Source: Branchiostoma belcheri (taxonomy: Eukaryota; Chordata; Leptocardii; Amphioxiformes; Branchiostomatidae). From it: a stretch of DNA of 64,000 bases. The position numbers and the translations under genes are program-made. Below, one piece after another: positions 1 to 39,798 of the stretch. Each line of letters begins with the position of its first letter. Position 1 is the stretch's first letter. The DNA is taken from positions 7,381,428-7,445,427 of the forward strand of contig NW_017804242.1 in assembly GCF_001625305.1 (NCBI RefSeq), given 5' to 3'. The notes beneath the pieces were generated by a model. That model was not told where the DNA came from. It did no database searches and saw only the letters and a list, made by a program, of their open reading frames with translations.

Positions 1-863
1 TGAATGACACAGCGACTTGATGTTCTCTGGTATAATGCCAATACAATGGAAATTCATTTTACTTCTTCATAAGTCGGATAAGATATCGGTCACAATTGAC
101 AAAGTTTGAACATCAAGATATTAGGGGGGATATATAATAGAGCTGCCCAACTAGCTTAAAATTGCATAATCTTTTCATCTTTGTAAAGGGGGGATGCTGT
201 GTTAGTTTAGATTCGCAAATCAAAAAAAAAAAAAAATCCGTGGAAAGTAGCCATACAAAGAAGAAGTATTTAAAGTTTCTATGGACTCCCTTTTAAGAGT
301 AAATTTCGAAGTTGGTGGAAATTAACCGGTAAAGTTTGTACATCTGTATTATCGAAGTGAATATCTTTTCTGGTTTATTTATTGAATCCTTGAAATATAA
401 AAGCCCACAGTTGTCAAGGTAGCTCTAAATAAACACTACATGTGAATGAATATATTGAATCCGTTAAATACTCATGAATCACATGTTAAACCTATTATGT
501 TATTTCAATTGCCAATAATGCTTTGTGTCTGTTTGTTCTTTTTTATGTTGTTTGTATCTGTCCTAAGATCGCACAATTAAATCAGTTATATTAGCTGGCT
601 GCAATGTGGTTTTAGTATTTAAGGAATTGTGTTATGTTTACTACATACTGTTAACTTAATAGCGTTTTTGTACGTTCCTCTTTACTTGTAATACATGTAC
701 ATGTATGTTTACATGAATGTAATATGTAGACCACAGGAGGATCTAAAAAAACTCAGTTCAACTCAAACGTTAGTATGTGCTGTTTTCCTGATAAAACCAA
801 CTCCATGTTGTATAGAGATAATGGTTGCAATCCTTAATATAACTTGTGTCTTTTTTTTTCCAG
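1..863 (+). other. intron of the NMNAT gene (5' part outside window)
   Basis: AT-rich with no gene seen. The N-terminal NMNAT exon (GxFxP...H motif) is not present here. Confidence 0.7.
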
Positions 864-27831
<26,968 letters not shown>

Positions 27832-29600
27832 CCACTTCAGTAGCTTACAATTCTTTAAATTGCACTGCACGAAAAGTTGTATTTACCAAAGGTTGTAAAC
27901 TCAGGTAATGTTTACTATTTACATAGTATCTGGCTTTACAATGGTAGTAACTAAAACTCAATTGCAGTAATTTACTTTACAACCATAAAAGTCCGGTATT
28001 ACCTTACCTTTATTTACTGCCATTGTGAAGTTCAGAAGTGTTTATTAAACAAAAAACAAAGTAAACATTACCCAACTATACTAGTATCGGTAAATCTAAG
28101 TTTTCGTGCAGTGTTAAGATTTGTTGTGTTCGATTTTTTTTGTCAACTTTATATTATGACCAGATACCCTATACAGGTGTCCATACTTCACAGGCACAAA
28201 AATAGGGAATACTATGAAAAACAATTAATGCTTTAGAAATGTGAAACATTGTTAGGCTACTGTGAGTATAGCATTTGGAGATACAGTATTATGTTAGTTT
28301 CATGCAAGCCACTTTAAATGAGACCAATTTTAATCTACGTTATGTGGCTGTCGTCTTTAAAAGATACTTGGTGTTCTTGCCCACCGTTTATCCAAAAACA
28401 CGAAACGTAAAAATATTTTTTCACCCGTTTCAGTTAATACAATAGCTTGACTTGATTTCATTCATACATTTTTCCAAGAAAAATAGTTTATCCAAAACTG
28501 TTGCTTCAAACGAAAAAAAAACAAGGCATTTCGTAATTTAATTCTTCATTATTGTGCTGAAACGTGGATTTTGAAATAATTAGAATCCTCCATAAGTGAT
28601 AGAAATTTAATTTTGCCAATCAAGTTACATTAAAACTGCTTAATACGATGTTACTTACATATCAAAATTAATGACGAGTAGCAACAAGTATCCACCCCGC
28701 ACTCATTGTGCAACTTCTTTCTATTGGTATGGACTAGAATGGTGTGTAGCAAACGTTACCCATGCCCCTATTCTCCAAAATATGTATCATATGCAAAATA
28801 TGTAAATATGTCATTTTGCTACAGTTAAAAGGTATCTGCAATTATAGCAACGCTTAAATAGGTACAACAACTCTAAGTTAAGGAATATTCGATGCCTACG
28901 GTCGCTAGTAAAATATAGTTAGCATTAGTACGAGTGTATGGGTGGTCAAATGATGTCCAATGCACATTACCTACAGGACTAGTGTTTTTCAGCATAGCAT
29001 TCCATCAAAGATAATTGTGTGAAATGGTATGTTAATACGTATAAGATGGAATAGATCTTTATCAACAGTGATTTACACTTTAGGACTATTAGGTGCGTCC
29101 TTAAATCAAGTGCACCTTGCCACCATGGATCCATCCTAATCAGTAGTATATTGTAGGGAATACCTTAAAGTGGACATTAGAGTGCCCTGTGCATAATATC
29201 AATCTTTATCCAAGCAATTACTAGAATATTTGGGTGGACAGGACAGGATGATTTTTGAATATATGTGATTCAAGCAACGCATAAGGACAAGATACCGTGC
29301 GTCGAGTACAAATTAAACAAAAAGAAGACTTTATAAGGAAAGTTACTCTTCATGCATAACTGCTATTTGCATCATCTTACAAAATAGCCAGAAAGAATCT
29401 ATGCTAAACGATAAATTGTGACTACGACTTATAATGATGATGCGATTGGAGATTTTATTGTTTGTTTAGTTATTGTATGGTGTAAAGAGAGACATTGGTG
29501 AGGGTCTTCACTTACATTGTGCTGTTAAACTTTGGCTAGGATAAGCCCAATTTTCTCCTAAATGAAGGTAAATTTCCAAATAAAAATATAGCTCATTGCT
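27832..29600 (+). other. probable 3' UTR and downstream flank of NMNAT-fusion gene
   Basis: AT-rich sequence with no convincing coding frame. ATTAAA variants occur near 28043 and 28628, and an AATAAA lies at 29579-29584; which one is used cannot be decided from sequence. From about 29600 to 30340 I see only non-conserved short open frames. Confidence 0.35.
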
Positions 29601-31139
29601 ATACTTAATATTTGCTTAAATGTTAATCTCGGAAATAATTTTGTAATAAGAAGAGATACACAAAAGAGTCCTGAAATTTCTAAATTGCAACAATCTGGAA
29701 TATGTGACTTCACATATCTGTAATAATCTTAGATGCTAAGATTATGCACCTACATTTAAAAGACATGCGTAAAATTTGGGTTTTTTTTTTGTCCGATTTG
29801 AAAAAAAAACTGTATCGTTGGTAGTGGTCAATGAATTGAGATGTACAGAATTGCAGGTTAATACATAGAAGGAAACGCCCAAAACAGTCAATTACCAAGA
29901 AACTTACAGCGCATTTGGAGTGCCTCCAGCACACCCTGATTTTTCTGTTCTTCAATGTTGTACCAAGCGCTGAGGTAAGAACTACATGTGAAGGAATCAG
30001 ATCGTATGAAGCCGAATGTTTTAAGGACTTTAAACAGCTAGTATATGGTGATGTAAATGTATGGAGTATGGTGGATAAGAATCCTAACTGGTTTATAAGC
30101 AAAAAGATGATGCTGGATATCGCTATTGTCAGAACTGGAGCTCTATGTACGCAGCAGAGGAAATGTTAACAAGTATCCATTGGCAACAATTGCAGGTATT
30201 AGGTATGTCAATGTCAGGAAATAACTGATTGGCAATATTGCGCAACAGACGCTATCACTGTCATTTAGAAACGAGTTAAAAGAACCCGCTGTACTGTCCG
30301 CTGTAATAAATACAACGCTGTGCTCATAAATTTGCAAGGCCGTTGTCATTGTGTTTCTTTAAAATATCCGCATTGCATACATGAAAGAAATGTATTGCAT
30401 ACATGAAAATCCGCATTGCATACATGAAAAGAAAAAAAATACATGAAAGAAATGTACACATGGAATGCCTTGCTGCCTACCACCCCCACCCCCACAACAC
30501 ACACACAAACACAAAGAAATACTGGCAATGAAAACATACATTGCCATGGCGACGGTGGTTGCTATTAGGGTTATTGTTTGCATGGCACTGATTTCATGAT
30601 TTTGAGGAAGACTTGGTACCTGTTTAATAAGTCTAGACAGATACAGTGCACCCCTCCCCTGAGTGTATAGTAAACGAGCCCCGGGGTCACAGAAAGTAGG
30701 GCCATCCTGGGAAGACAGGTCTTCCCAAAGGTTTCCATAGATGTGGGTCAGGGACATACCTGTGGACATTCCATTCCTGTGGACAAAATGCCTGTACCAT
30801 TCGTAGAATTCTTGCAAACTGCACACAACACTGTACCATTAGGCCCCTCCCTGAGACGTTGCCAAAAAGAAGTTAAGCCGATGATAGTAAAAGTTGTTTG
30901 GATAATAACGGCAAAGTGAGAGTGGCCTGTTCTTAGGTCGTTGGAGCAAGCAAAGTCGCCGTTCTGGCTGTAAGAACCCATTACTGAGGCGGTGAGTTAT
31001 GGTTATGGCCGTAGAAGTAGTTCAGCCATCAAAAAGTGTTGCACGGACGTTGAACTGTCCTTTTTTGATGACCTGGGATGCTGAATAACATGAGGTAGGT
31101 TTTCAGTTTACAAACCTACAGTAGGTCTCACTGGAAGAC
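27832..31139. other. intergenic region
   Basis: No host gene recognised. Short tandem repeats of GCATACATGAAA occur at 30365-30460 and a CCCCCACCCCCAC-rich run near 30480. Overlapping open frames on the - strand at 30359-30981 show no recognisable domain. Confidence 0.5.
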
Positions 31140-31510
31140 AGAAGAAAACATTCCAGACTATGCATGATGTACACAATGACTAATAAACTGATGGACGTCC
31201 CAACTACTAAGTACCTAATGCCAGCCCAGAAGAGAACAAGAAATAGCCATGCCCTAAATACTGGAGTTATCAACCAAGGATTAAGGTGTTCAAGAATTCA
31301 TTATTTTTTTAGAACTATCGCAGAGTGGAACTCACTGTCACCAAGTTCAGTAGGGGCATTGTCATTAGATAGCTTTAAACAATGTCTAGAGTTAGATGTT
31401 CAAGGGTTAGGTGTAACAAGTCGATCGGTGTTATATTTTTATATGTAGCCAGCAGCCGCCGCGCCGCGTGCCTGCAAAGCTGGTGTGTTACGCTACCAGT
31501 GTAACACACT
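31140..31510 (+). mobile_element. non-LTR retrotransposon 3' end (CR1/L2-like RT C-terminus)
   Basis: Open frame 31164-31448 encodes [30 protein letters not shown] and SFKQCLEL, matching the end of CR1/L2-type reverse transcriptases (R-x-IxxWNSLPxxVxxAxxLxxFK). Partner of the inverted copy next door. Confidence 0.7.
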
Positions 31511-31544
31511 GTATATTAACTATGCATGATGTACAAAATGACTA

Positions 31545-31951
31545 ATAAAGAGGTGGACGTCCCAATCACCTGAACCACCCTTCGGCGTTACACACCAGCT
31601 TTGCAGACACGCGTCGCCGCGGCAGCTGGCTACATTATACCGATCGACTTGTTACACCTAACCGTGCCCTTGAACATCTAACTCTAGACATTGTTTCAAG
31701 CTATCTAATGACAATGCCCCTACTGTACTTGGTGACAGTGAGTTCAACTCTGCGATAGTTCTAGGAAAGAATGAATTCTTGAACACCCCATTTTTTGGTT
31801 GATAACTCTGGTACTTGAAGGCATGGCTATTTCTTGTTCTCTCCTGAGCTGGTATTAGGTACTTAGTAGTTGGGACGTCCACCAGTTTATTTGTCATTGT
31901 GCACATTATGCATAGTCTTGACATTTTTCTTCTGTCTTCCATCAGGGACAC
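31545..31951 (-). mobile_element. non-LTR retrotransposon 3' end, inverted copy
   Basis: Reverse strand frame 31951-31658 encodes the same RT end ([34 protein letters not shown]). Together with 31140-31510 it forms an inverted repeat of about 400 bp per arm, centred near 31535. Confidence 0.7.
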
Positions 31952-31960
31952 CCACTGGGT

Positions 31961-32366
31961 GTGGGGAGCGGACGAAAGCTAAAAAGGCTGAGAGTCAGGC
32001 TATCGGATCGAATAATATGGGAGTGGTATAGATCCATTTGGAACCACATCCCAAATGCAAAAATCCGGTCAAGACGTGGGGCAGAACAAACCATCAGTGA
32101 CAAGATATGCACTAGAAGGCTCAGATGGTTTGGGCATGTGATGCGAAGACAGCAAACACCTTTATTTTATAAGGCTAACCACCATCAGTTCAAAACCCCC
32201 AGACCCCGGCAAAGACCACCCAAGAGGTGGAAAGACCAGATTCAGACGGATACAGGGCTTACCCTAAGGGAAGCAGAGACTATTGCCCTTGATAGAGCTG
32301 GCCGGAGGACCCTGACGGAGGGGAGCAAGGGACCAGTATCTGGTTTTGTTTGTTTGTTTGTTTGTT
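31961..32366 (+). mobile_element. non-LTR retrotransposon 3' end, second family
   Basis: Encodes ICTRRLRWFGHVMRRQ, then RPPKRWKDQIQTD and ALDRAGRRTL. This is the 'RRLRWxGHVxR...RGRPxxRWxDxI...A.DR..W' end of LINE reverse transcriptases, followed by a (TTTG)n tail. Confidence 0.75.
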
Positions 32367-34120
32367 TTATTTCGATCTCCATTTAGTGTAATACATTAAG
32401 TTTACACTACTCTTCCTGGAGTCCAACTAACTAAACAAAAATAGTAAAAACAATAATAAATCAATCAAACATAAATTAAGATAAACAATAAATAACGGAA
32501 AATAATAATAATAAATTCATAACAAAGATTTATCCTGAGATAACAGAGGATAATTAACCAAACTCAGCATATAGAACTTAAAATGAACTGAATGGGAGGT
32601 CAGAGGTCAAAATAATAGAAAATGATATAACTGAAAGTGATTGGAAAACAACATGCAACCAAACACTTTGAAAATCAAATTAACAATGAAGTAAACAAAA
32701 TGTGGACTCGGAGAGTAAAGACAAATTATATACAACTTTAGATGAAGTAGTCCATACATAACAAAATATAAATAACTGAAATGAAATAAACCAATCTGGT
32801 CTGAGCATATAGGCAGGCAGGCAGGCATATATCACCTTCCTGTTGCATCATTCGCACCACATCACACTCGGGCGCACTTCGCCATTAGAGGTATCCACTG
32901 ACAGAGACAGATGCACTGACTTGCACTCCTCAAGCCCCGGGGATTACACGGATTCTCCGCTGTAATGTGTTTCGCTGCCGGGCTTAGTCCAACTCTCCAC
33001 TCTCAGCCCAGGCCAAATGGTTCTTCCCAAGCCGTGTAAATTTAGGGGCACATCTTTCATATGGCTGTTGCTTCATAGAAAAAGAAACTTTTTTTTTCTT
33101 TTTTTTTCTTATTGTTTTTAGACATCTAATGCAATTTCAGGACAGCAAAATGAAAAGTTTTCTCGATGAGCAAATCCGTCTGATATTGACATTCACTCTA
33201 ATTTCTTAGCACATTGTCGTCATCATTTCATACTTGATGAATCTCTTCCTTTTTAAGTAACACTAGCCTACCATGCAAAACAAGCAATCGTTTTTCGTCA
33301 GCGACATTGTATTTTTTCTTCGCAAGATATCAATATGCTATGGGATAGGATTTAGACAACTTACTAGATCAAAACATGACAAGAAAACATTGATTAAAAA
33401 AATGATGTTTTGCCAATGAGAAATTGCAATGTATTGTGCTTCTGGGAAGGCAACAAGTAATCTTTTTCGTGTTACTATCGGTTCTATCTATTTTGCGATC
33501 CAAGATTTTAGTGATCTTAGATATTTCAAGGGAATTAATTTGTGATAGCTTGTAAAATTGTAAATGAATCTGCAAATTCAGCCTCTTGGCTATTCAGCCT
33601 CTTGGCTGCCATCGGAGTTGTCTTTGACTTAAAAAATATACCAGTCTACTACGCATGGAGGGAACATTGGTCTTTTTAAAACTGGGCATGTCTTGTGTCA
33701 GTAAATTTTACAAATATGGCTTTGAGAGAAAAGCAAAACCTCTGGCAGAGGTCAAAGAGAATGTATAGATATGGGCGCGGTGAGAAGTGTCAGTAGTCCA
33801 GCCGATACTGCCTCAGACGAGGTGACAATCCCAGTGGATTTCGGGGGCGGACAGACGATCCCATCCGCCGCATATTTCCCATCCTGCCCCTAACTCCGCC
33901 ATCTATCACCGCCCCTATGCGCGGACACCCGGGAGATCAGGCCTCCGTGATAGAAGGATGGAAGAACATCGATAGATCTTGTTTGCCAATGGAAAGTACG
34001 AGAGTGCCAGTATAATGTTTGTGTCGGAGGGTGTAGACACCTTTGATGCCCGTAGAAATAAGTTAACACACTCGTTTGTCACTGGCCTCCTTACCACTAA
34101 CAACAGCATCATATACATCG
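32367..34120. other. intergenic region with decayed repeats
   Basis: Retroelement tail-like sequence to about 32830. A GC-richer block lies at 32830-33060 and another at 33780-33960, neither with a convincing frame. Otherwise AT-rich, with nothing I can name. Confidence 0.4.
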
Positions 34121-34401
34121 TGGGGTCGTGTGGCATAGCGGCAAAGTACTCGACTCGAAACCAAGAGGTCTCGGGTTCGAGTCCTGACATACCACCGATC
34201 TTGTGCCCTAGGGAAAGGCACTTTTTCCAAGGGAAAGAGACTTTTTCCTAGGGAAAGGTACTTTACGCGACTTTCCTCCCTTTGCTCAGGTAAAAATGAG
34301 TATTGTATTGTCCCCTGTGTTGGTGGCGGCATTAATATAAGTTGAAAAGACTTGAGTATACCGTCACCACGTCTTGTGATTATATTTTGGAATATAAAAA
34401 A
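34121..34401 (+). mobile_element. tRNA-derived SINE, second tail type
   Basis: Head GTCGTGTGGCATAGCGGCAA and GGTTCGAGTCC, with an internal small duplication of the CTAGGGAAAGGCACTTT segment. The 3' body is as in 12775-13020. Confidence 0.8.
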
Positions 34402-34789
34402 AGCAGTATCATAAAGCTAGCAATTCACTCTGACATATACACTCACGGGAACTACTAACGGCACTATGTTGATCTGGTGTTCAAACGGTAATGAATTTAC
34501 TGTTGTTTTTTTTCTTCACTAAACCTTACCTTACATTACTGTTTTTACCCGTTTATCTCTGCATATATGCCTCTCTTTGGGAATCATCCATGTGTCTTCG
34601 TACATGTATTTAGTGCAGTTCCTGAATGTTCTGCTAGAGGCGCTAACTTACGAGATAAATTCTCTCCTCTGCTCAGGTACGCTTGTGAAAAGTCCACATG
34701 TATCTATACTTGAAATGATAATATATTGATTGTGATAATGATAGCAATGATTTAACTATAGTAATATTAACAATATTTACGATAGTTAT

Positions 34790-35526
34790 GTTTTTGAAAA
34801 ATGGAGGTATTGTTTTTGGCGCGTCTGTGTGTGTGTATGTGTGTGTGTGTCTGTCTGTGTGTTTGTATTTCCTCACATTTGTAGTCAGTATAACTTTATA
34901 ACGCCTTTATAGATTGTGATGATATTTGGTATACTGGTAAGTCTTAGAAAGATGAAGGTCAAGGTCAAATATGGGCCTCCTGGTGGAGGACCTTGGTACT
35001 GCAGCAGAACTCCTGGTTTTTTGTATCTTTTGTCCTGAACATGCTATGGTCCTGAATTTTTGGTGACAGATAGATTTTCTGACAGGAATAAGTGGTGTGG
35101 GTTTGGTCCCCCTAGCAGCTTGTTCTGGAACTGCAGGGGACCTTCAGGCGAAATTTTTTAAAGCCAATAAGTCCAGATAGGAACAACGTATTTTCATCAT
35201 TTTTGGTAGGTAGGTAGCTGAGAGAGATGTACATAATTAAATGCAAATTATGCAAATGAGGACTTTATTTGCATAATTAATGAGGAAATGCGATAATTAC
35301 AGTGTTTTACATTGTAGTACTTTCATACATGTAATGTATGTAACCTATGGCAGATGAAACATCAACAGATACTAATTATGCAAATGATGACCTAATTTGC
35401 ATAAGCAATGCGAAAATTCTATGATTTCTTAATGGTGAATGATGGGAATGTCATAGTTGGGACATCTGTAAGTTAATCAAAAGTTAACATCACGATGCAT
35501 ATATTATGCTAATGCTGAGGTCATTT
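34790..35526 (+). repeat. ~740 bp interspersed repeat, copy 1
   Basis: Closely matches 42365-43113 in the same orientation, from AAAATGGAGGTATTG through a TG-rich run and GGTCAAATATGGGCCTCCTG to TTAACATCACGA. No reading frame is conserved between the copies. The two direct copies bracket the zinc-finger inverted duplication. Confidence 0.8.
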
Positions 35527-35641
35527 TTTGTTTGATTTGTAATCCGTGACCCCGCCCTCACCTTCGACCTTGTTGAAAAGCGGTCACGTATGTATGTACC
35601 GAACAAGCTTTCGAGTTTGAATAAAGGCTTACTGCTACTTA

Positions 35642-36970
35642 CTACAACATATAGGGTTTGTATATATGGTGTTTAACTATGTGTGAATCTAAATCCTTTT
35701 TCTCTATAGCAGAAAAGTCACAATGATCACATTCGTAGCGTTTTTCTCTAGTGTGTTTAGCCATGTGTTCATCTAAATGGCATTTCTGTACAGCAGAATA
35801 GTCGCACTGTTCACACTTGTAGGGTTTTTCTCCTGTGTGTTTAGCCATGTGTTCATCTAAATTGCATTTCTGTACAGCAGAATAGTCACACTGGTCACAC
35901 TTGTAGGGTTTTTCCCCTGTGTGGGTCCTCAAATGCAGTGAAAGAGTAGTCCTTTGAGCTGTCCTGAATCCACACTCCCAACACATGTAGAGTTTGTCTC
36001 CCGTGTGTTTAGCCATTATGTGTTGCTCTAAGTGGCCTTTCTGTGCAGCAGAATAGTCGCACTGGTCACATTTGTAGGGTTTCTCACCAGTATGGGTTCT
36101 CATGTGCTTGTAAAGAGAACCCCTATAGGCCGTCCTGTATCCGCACTTGTCACACATGTAGGGTTTGTCTCCAGTGTGTCTAGCCTTGTGTCGGTTTAAG
36201 TCACATTTCTGTGCAGCAGAATAGTCGCACTGGTCACACTTGTAGGGTTTTTCTCCTGTGTGGGTCCTCAAATGCAATGAAAGAGTGGTCCTATGACCTG
36301 TCCTGAATCCACACTCCCCACACATGTAGGGTTTCTCTCCAGTGTGTTTAGACATGTGTCGGGCTAAATTATGTTTCCATGCAGTAGAATAGTCACAATG
36401 GTCACACTTGTATGGTTTTTCATCTGTATGGGTTCTCATATGCTTGGATAGGTCAGACCTGTAAGCCGTCCTGTATCCACACTCCCCACATATGTAGGGT
36501 TTGTCTCCAGTGTGTTTAGACATGTGTTCAGCGAAATTGCCTTTCTGTGCAGCAGAATAGCCACACTGGTCACATTTGTAGGGTTTCACACCTGTGTGGG
36601 TCATCATATGTACGGTTAGAGCAGACCTGTAAACTGTCCTGTATCCACACTCCCCACACATGTAGGGTTTGTCTCCATTGTGTTTAGCCACGTGTTCAGC
36701 GAAATTGCCTTTCTGTGCAGCAGAAAAGTCGCACTGGTCACATTTGTAGGGTTTTCCACCAGTATGGGCCCTCATATGTCGGGTTAGAACAGACCTGTAA
36801 GCCGTCCTGTATCCGCATTCCCCACACATGTAGGGTTTGTCTCCAGTGTGTTTAGCCATGTGTTCAACTAAATGGAATTTCCGTGCAGTAGAATAGTCGC
36901 ACTGGTCACATTTAAACGGTTTGTCTGTTGGCAGTTTGTCCACAGGAATCTCACAGCTTCTTTCAGCCAT
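35642..36970 (-). CDS. C2H2 zinc-finger protein, 15 fingers
   Basis: A 442-residue protein: a short leader (MAERSCEIPVDKLPTDK), then 15 uninterrupted C2H2 fingers joined by TGDKPY or TGEKPY linkers. It ends HHIYKPYML. Two finger types alternate, CDQCDYSAAQK and CGECGYRTAYR, a style I associate with lancelet expansions. Finger 11 has one extra residue between its two His. It is a nuclear DNA- or RNA-binding protein by family; the target is unknown. The ATG at 36970-36968 is chosen because the acceptor TTTTTAG lies 2 bases upstream; the longer open frame reaching 36985 runs into the intron. The non-coding exon 1 is at 38202 and upstream. Confidence 0.9.
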   Translation of the reverse strand: MAERSCEIPVDKLPTDKPFKCDQCDYSTARKFHLVEHMAKHTGDKPYMCGECGYRTAYRSVLTRHMRAHTGGKPYKCDQCDFSAAQKGNFAEHVAKHNGDKPYMCGECGYRTVYRSALTVHMMTHTGVKPYKCDQCGYSAAQKGNFAEHMSKHTGDKPYICGECGYRTAYRSDLSKHMRTHTDEKPYKCDHCDYSTAWKHNLARHMSKHTGEKPYMCGECGFRTGHRTTLSLHLRTHTGEKPYKCDQCDYSAAQKCDLNRHKARHTGDKPYMCDKCGYRTAYRGSLYKHMRTHTGEKPYKCDQCDYSAAQKGHLEQHIMAKHTGDKLYMCWECGFRTAQRTTLSLHLRTHTGEKPYKCDQCDYSAVQKCNLDEHMAKHTGEKPYKCEQCDYSAVQKCHLDEHMAKHTREKRYECDHCDFSAIEKKDLDSHIVKHHIYKPYML

Positions 36971-37599
36971 TTCTAAAAACAACAATAAGTCATAAGTAAA
37001 ACAGACTGAATGACAAAAAATGTTACCATAATAAACATACCCACAGTTTCATTCTACTTTTCTAGTCCAGCAGTACAGCAATTAAAGGTGTAAAAATTCT
37101 TGCAAGCGAAGTTCGTGACAAACCCCTTGATTTTATTGGCATTGCAACAGGGCAATACTATGATTTATTTGCATGCCTTCAAATAATTTGCATGTGTAAA
37201 AATTTACAAAATATATAATTATAAGTTGCTTTAATTTCATTATGAAATCTACGTGGTCATGAAGGTTTAACAAATGACACAGAGTATGGTAAGGCGAATA
37301 ATCTACTCATCAAATTCATTTCTTTACATTTTCGTCTTCTACGTTTGATGTTGGCATTCTACAAAAAATCCCTTGATCCTACGTTTACTAGTCTTACTAC
37401 GGACTAACTTGCCAGGGGAGTTTGGCCGCCATGGGGTTTGACTGACAGCGCAAATTCTTTTCTTGTCCTTTTTGCCGAATGCTACGATCCGTATTCACGT
37501 AGGAAGGCCTGGTGGAGGCTAAAAGACCTTGTACTTATATATGAACCCAATAAATTCGGCTAACATAAACAACCATACCTCATTCTGTCCCTGACTACC

Positions 37600-37835
37600 G
37601 TGCTGGTAGCATGGGCAGAGGGCTCGCAGTGACCAAGACTAGGAGAATATTTGGAGTTTGGTCGAAGGCACACGACAGCGGGGACGTCCCTCGTTGGTCA
37701 GGGATCACGATCTAACAGCCAACCAGATGGCGAGATTGGCAGAAGATCGTTAGCAGTTAGAGACCCTTTGCCGAACATCATGCTGCCCCGACACCGTGGC
37801 CCCGACGGCCGACTGAGCTATGGGAGGGAGTGAGA
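37600..37835 (+). mobile_element. LINE 3'-end fragment within left zinc-finger arm
   Basis: Contains GCCCCGACACCGTGGCCCC and CCGACTGAGCTATGGGAGGG, ending in a GAGTGAG-repeat tail. The context (gagggctcgcagtgaccaag) resembles the end of a retrotransposon RT frame. It has no mirror copy in the right arm, so it was inserted after the duplication. Confidence 0.45.
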
Positions 37836-38201
37836 GTGAGTGAGTTTAACCGCCTCGGGGTTTGACTGTCAGCGCAAATTCTTTTCCTCTCCTTTTTGCC
37901 AAATGCTACGGTCCGCATTCCCGTAGAAAGGCCTTTATAACGTATTAACAACAACCAGTGAGCACAGATAACTAACAAACGACGGTCGGTGCGGGTAGCG
38001 ACAAAAAAAAAACAGCCATGTATAAAAAGCTAACCATCATTCCCCCGCAACCTCTGCTTGGAGAGTACACCGTACACCAGCCCCCGCCCCCTGTACAAAG
38101 TAAGGCCTGGTCATTTCTAACTTCGTACAACTTCATAACTTCGTATCTTCCACCCTGACAATACTCTATCAGTGAGCACAGATTACTTACAAACGTCTCA
38201 C

Positions 38202-38290
38202 CTGTGTGTTTCTGAAGTTGTAGGTTTTACAAATCGCTGAATCGGCTTAGATTTTGAAAAAACGATCTTCCTGCAGCTGAACAAAATGGC
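38202..38290 (-). other. non-coding first exon and splice donor of the left zinc-finger gene (inferred)
   Basis: Read on the - strand, this ends ...AACACACAG|GTGAGAC, a strong donor, and its mirror copy ends the same way at 39975 on the + strand. No ATG occurs in it. The transcription start is not visible. It is inferred to splice to the TTTTTAG acceptor just upstream of 36970. Confidence 0.5.
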
Positions 38291-38395
38291 AGACCAAAAT
38301 AGGTGTGTTTGTTACACGCGAAAGGCGGTTAGACCGGCTTTGCCCTTGGGCTATCCCAATACAGACACGGGGCAGCACTTCAGCAGGGGAAAGGT

Positions 38396-38965
38396 CAAAG
38401 TTCAGTTCAGTTTATTTTGCACTTTAAAACAAAATGTAACAATACAAATACAAGAAAATATAAATGAAATGTAACAGTGCAGGGAGGCTGGAACAATAAA
38501 ATGCTTATGAGGAGGCCTCCCTTCATAACGTGATTAACAATTCAAATCAATCGGATTAATAAGAAATAACAGGTAACGGGTAAATAAACAGAACAATAAA
38601 ATACAATACGATACAATACTATCTACAATAATGAAAAATAGTAATGAAAGTAGTAAACAAGGGAACATAAACAAAAATTAGGAATGTGTTGGGTTATTTA
38701 TGAAAGCTACTTTAATATGATTTTTGAAAATAGTGAAGGAGGGACTAATTTGTAAAGTTCTACTTAGGTTGTTACAAATTGTTGGGCCCCTGTACGTGAT
38801 TGTAAATTCACGAAGATTCGATTTCGCATTGGATGGCCTTAAATAATTGCATTGGCGTGTGAAGTGGTTTTGGATATCTGAGTTCAGTAAGAAGGTGAAG
38901 GTGTCGTGGAAGATTTCAGGAAGGAAAGTGTTCATACACCACGGCGGCGATCTAATAGACTTCAT
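38396..38965 (-). mobile_element. LINE 3' end (CR1/Rex1-like) with 3' hairpin
   Basis: Reverse strand encodes FTITYRGPTICNNLSRTLQI and FKNHIKVAFI, an RT C-terminus. It is followed by a GGGAGGCCTCC...GGCTCCC-type stem-loop and an AATAAACTGAACT tail. Confidence 0.65.
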
Positions 38966-39798
38966 TATTTCTACTACCGAGACCTAAAACAAGACGCAAG
39001 ATTCCCTATTTTGGGGTATAAAATGTTGTCACAATGGTAATGCACTATATGAAACGGACCCTTACAACGTACCTCATTTGGTGCCGCTATCGGAGGGTGT
39101 TCCGTTACCTCTTTACATTTGCCCAGAAGGGAGTTAACCAGGGACTAAAAAGCTCACTGCGGCTCTTACAGTGCAATCGGACAGTTACTGTTTTGTTTGG
39201 GTAACCAAGCATGAGCACATCGTAACACAAGAGAAAGGAGTAAGTCGAAGGTTGACTCTGACCCCCGGGATCAAACCCGCTCCGCTCGCGCGGCGTGTCA
39301 GCTCACAACCGATTCGGCCTAAATATCCAGGATCCCTTGGGCGGGTAGTTGTCTATGGCAATCACTCGTTTTTTTTTTATTTGCAATCAGATACAGATTC
39401 ATGTACAGATACATATTCATGCACAGATACAGATTCATATACAGATATACAGATACAGATTTTTCCGAGTAGGATGACCGTGTCAGTCCCTACACCTGAG
39501 TGAGGGTCATAGTTGACACGGTGGCCTTCGTGTGGATTTGTTTAAGGTGGATAACAGGTTGCGAATCTGATACCCAAACACTTGGGCATCCGTCTTCCCC
39601 AGCGGATCCATATCGAGGGAGACGTGCTGGTTCCGGTTGGGATGCTTGCAGCGAGCTGCCGGATGACTTGGTTACGCTCAAGGTCCGCCTTGACTACGCC
39701 AGCCCGCCTGGCGCTGCTCTCGTCCGCCAGTTGAAGACAACTGCCGTTTGAGACTTGTCCCTCTAGTAGTTAGTGACGCCTATATACGCGCTGTTACA
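38403..39798. other. spacer between zinc-finger arms
   Basis: It contains a minus-strand LINE 3' end (38396-38965) and a short run of ATACAGATTC-type repeats (39385-39465). Otherwise it holds GC-richer sequence without a convincing gene. Because the two zinc-finger genes are divergent, this spacer also holds their shared upstream region. Confidence 0.5.

Larger units (their letters stand above)
35527..38402 (-). repeat. left arm of zinc-finger inverted duplication
   Basis: This arm matches 39799-42172 in inverted orientation across the coding exon, the intron, exon 1 and the upstream flank. Both arms end towards the centre at GGTCAAAGTT. The left arm carries extra sequence at about 37380-37980 including a LINE tail, and five more fingers. 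Confidence 0.85.

Noticed and set aside
30359-30981. Two overlapping - strand frames (155 and 77 codons)
   Set aside because: No recognisable domain, no clear splice structure, and part of the longer frame crosses simple repeats; evidence too weak for a gene call.
37651-37833. + strand frame near the left zinc-finger gene
   Set aside because: It overlaps a LINE-tail fragment present only in one arm and shows no host-gene features.
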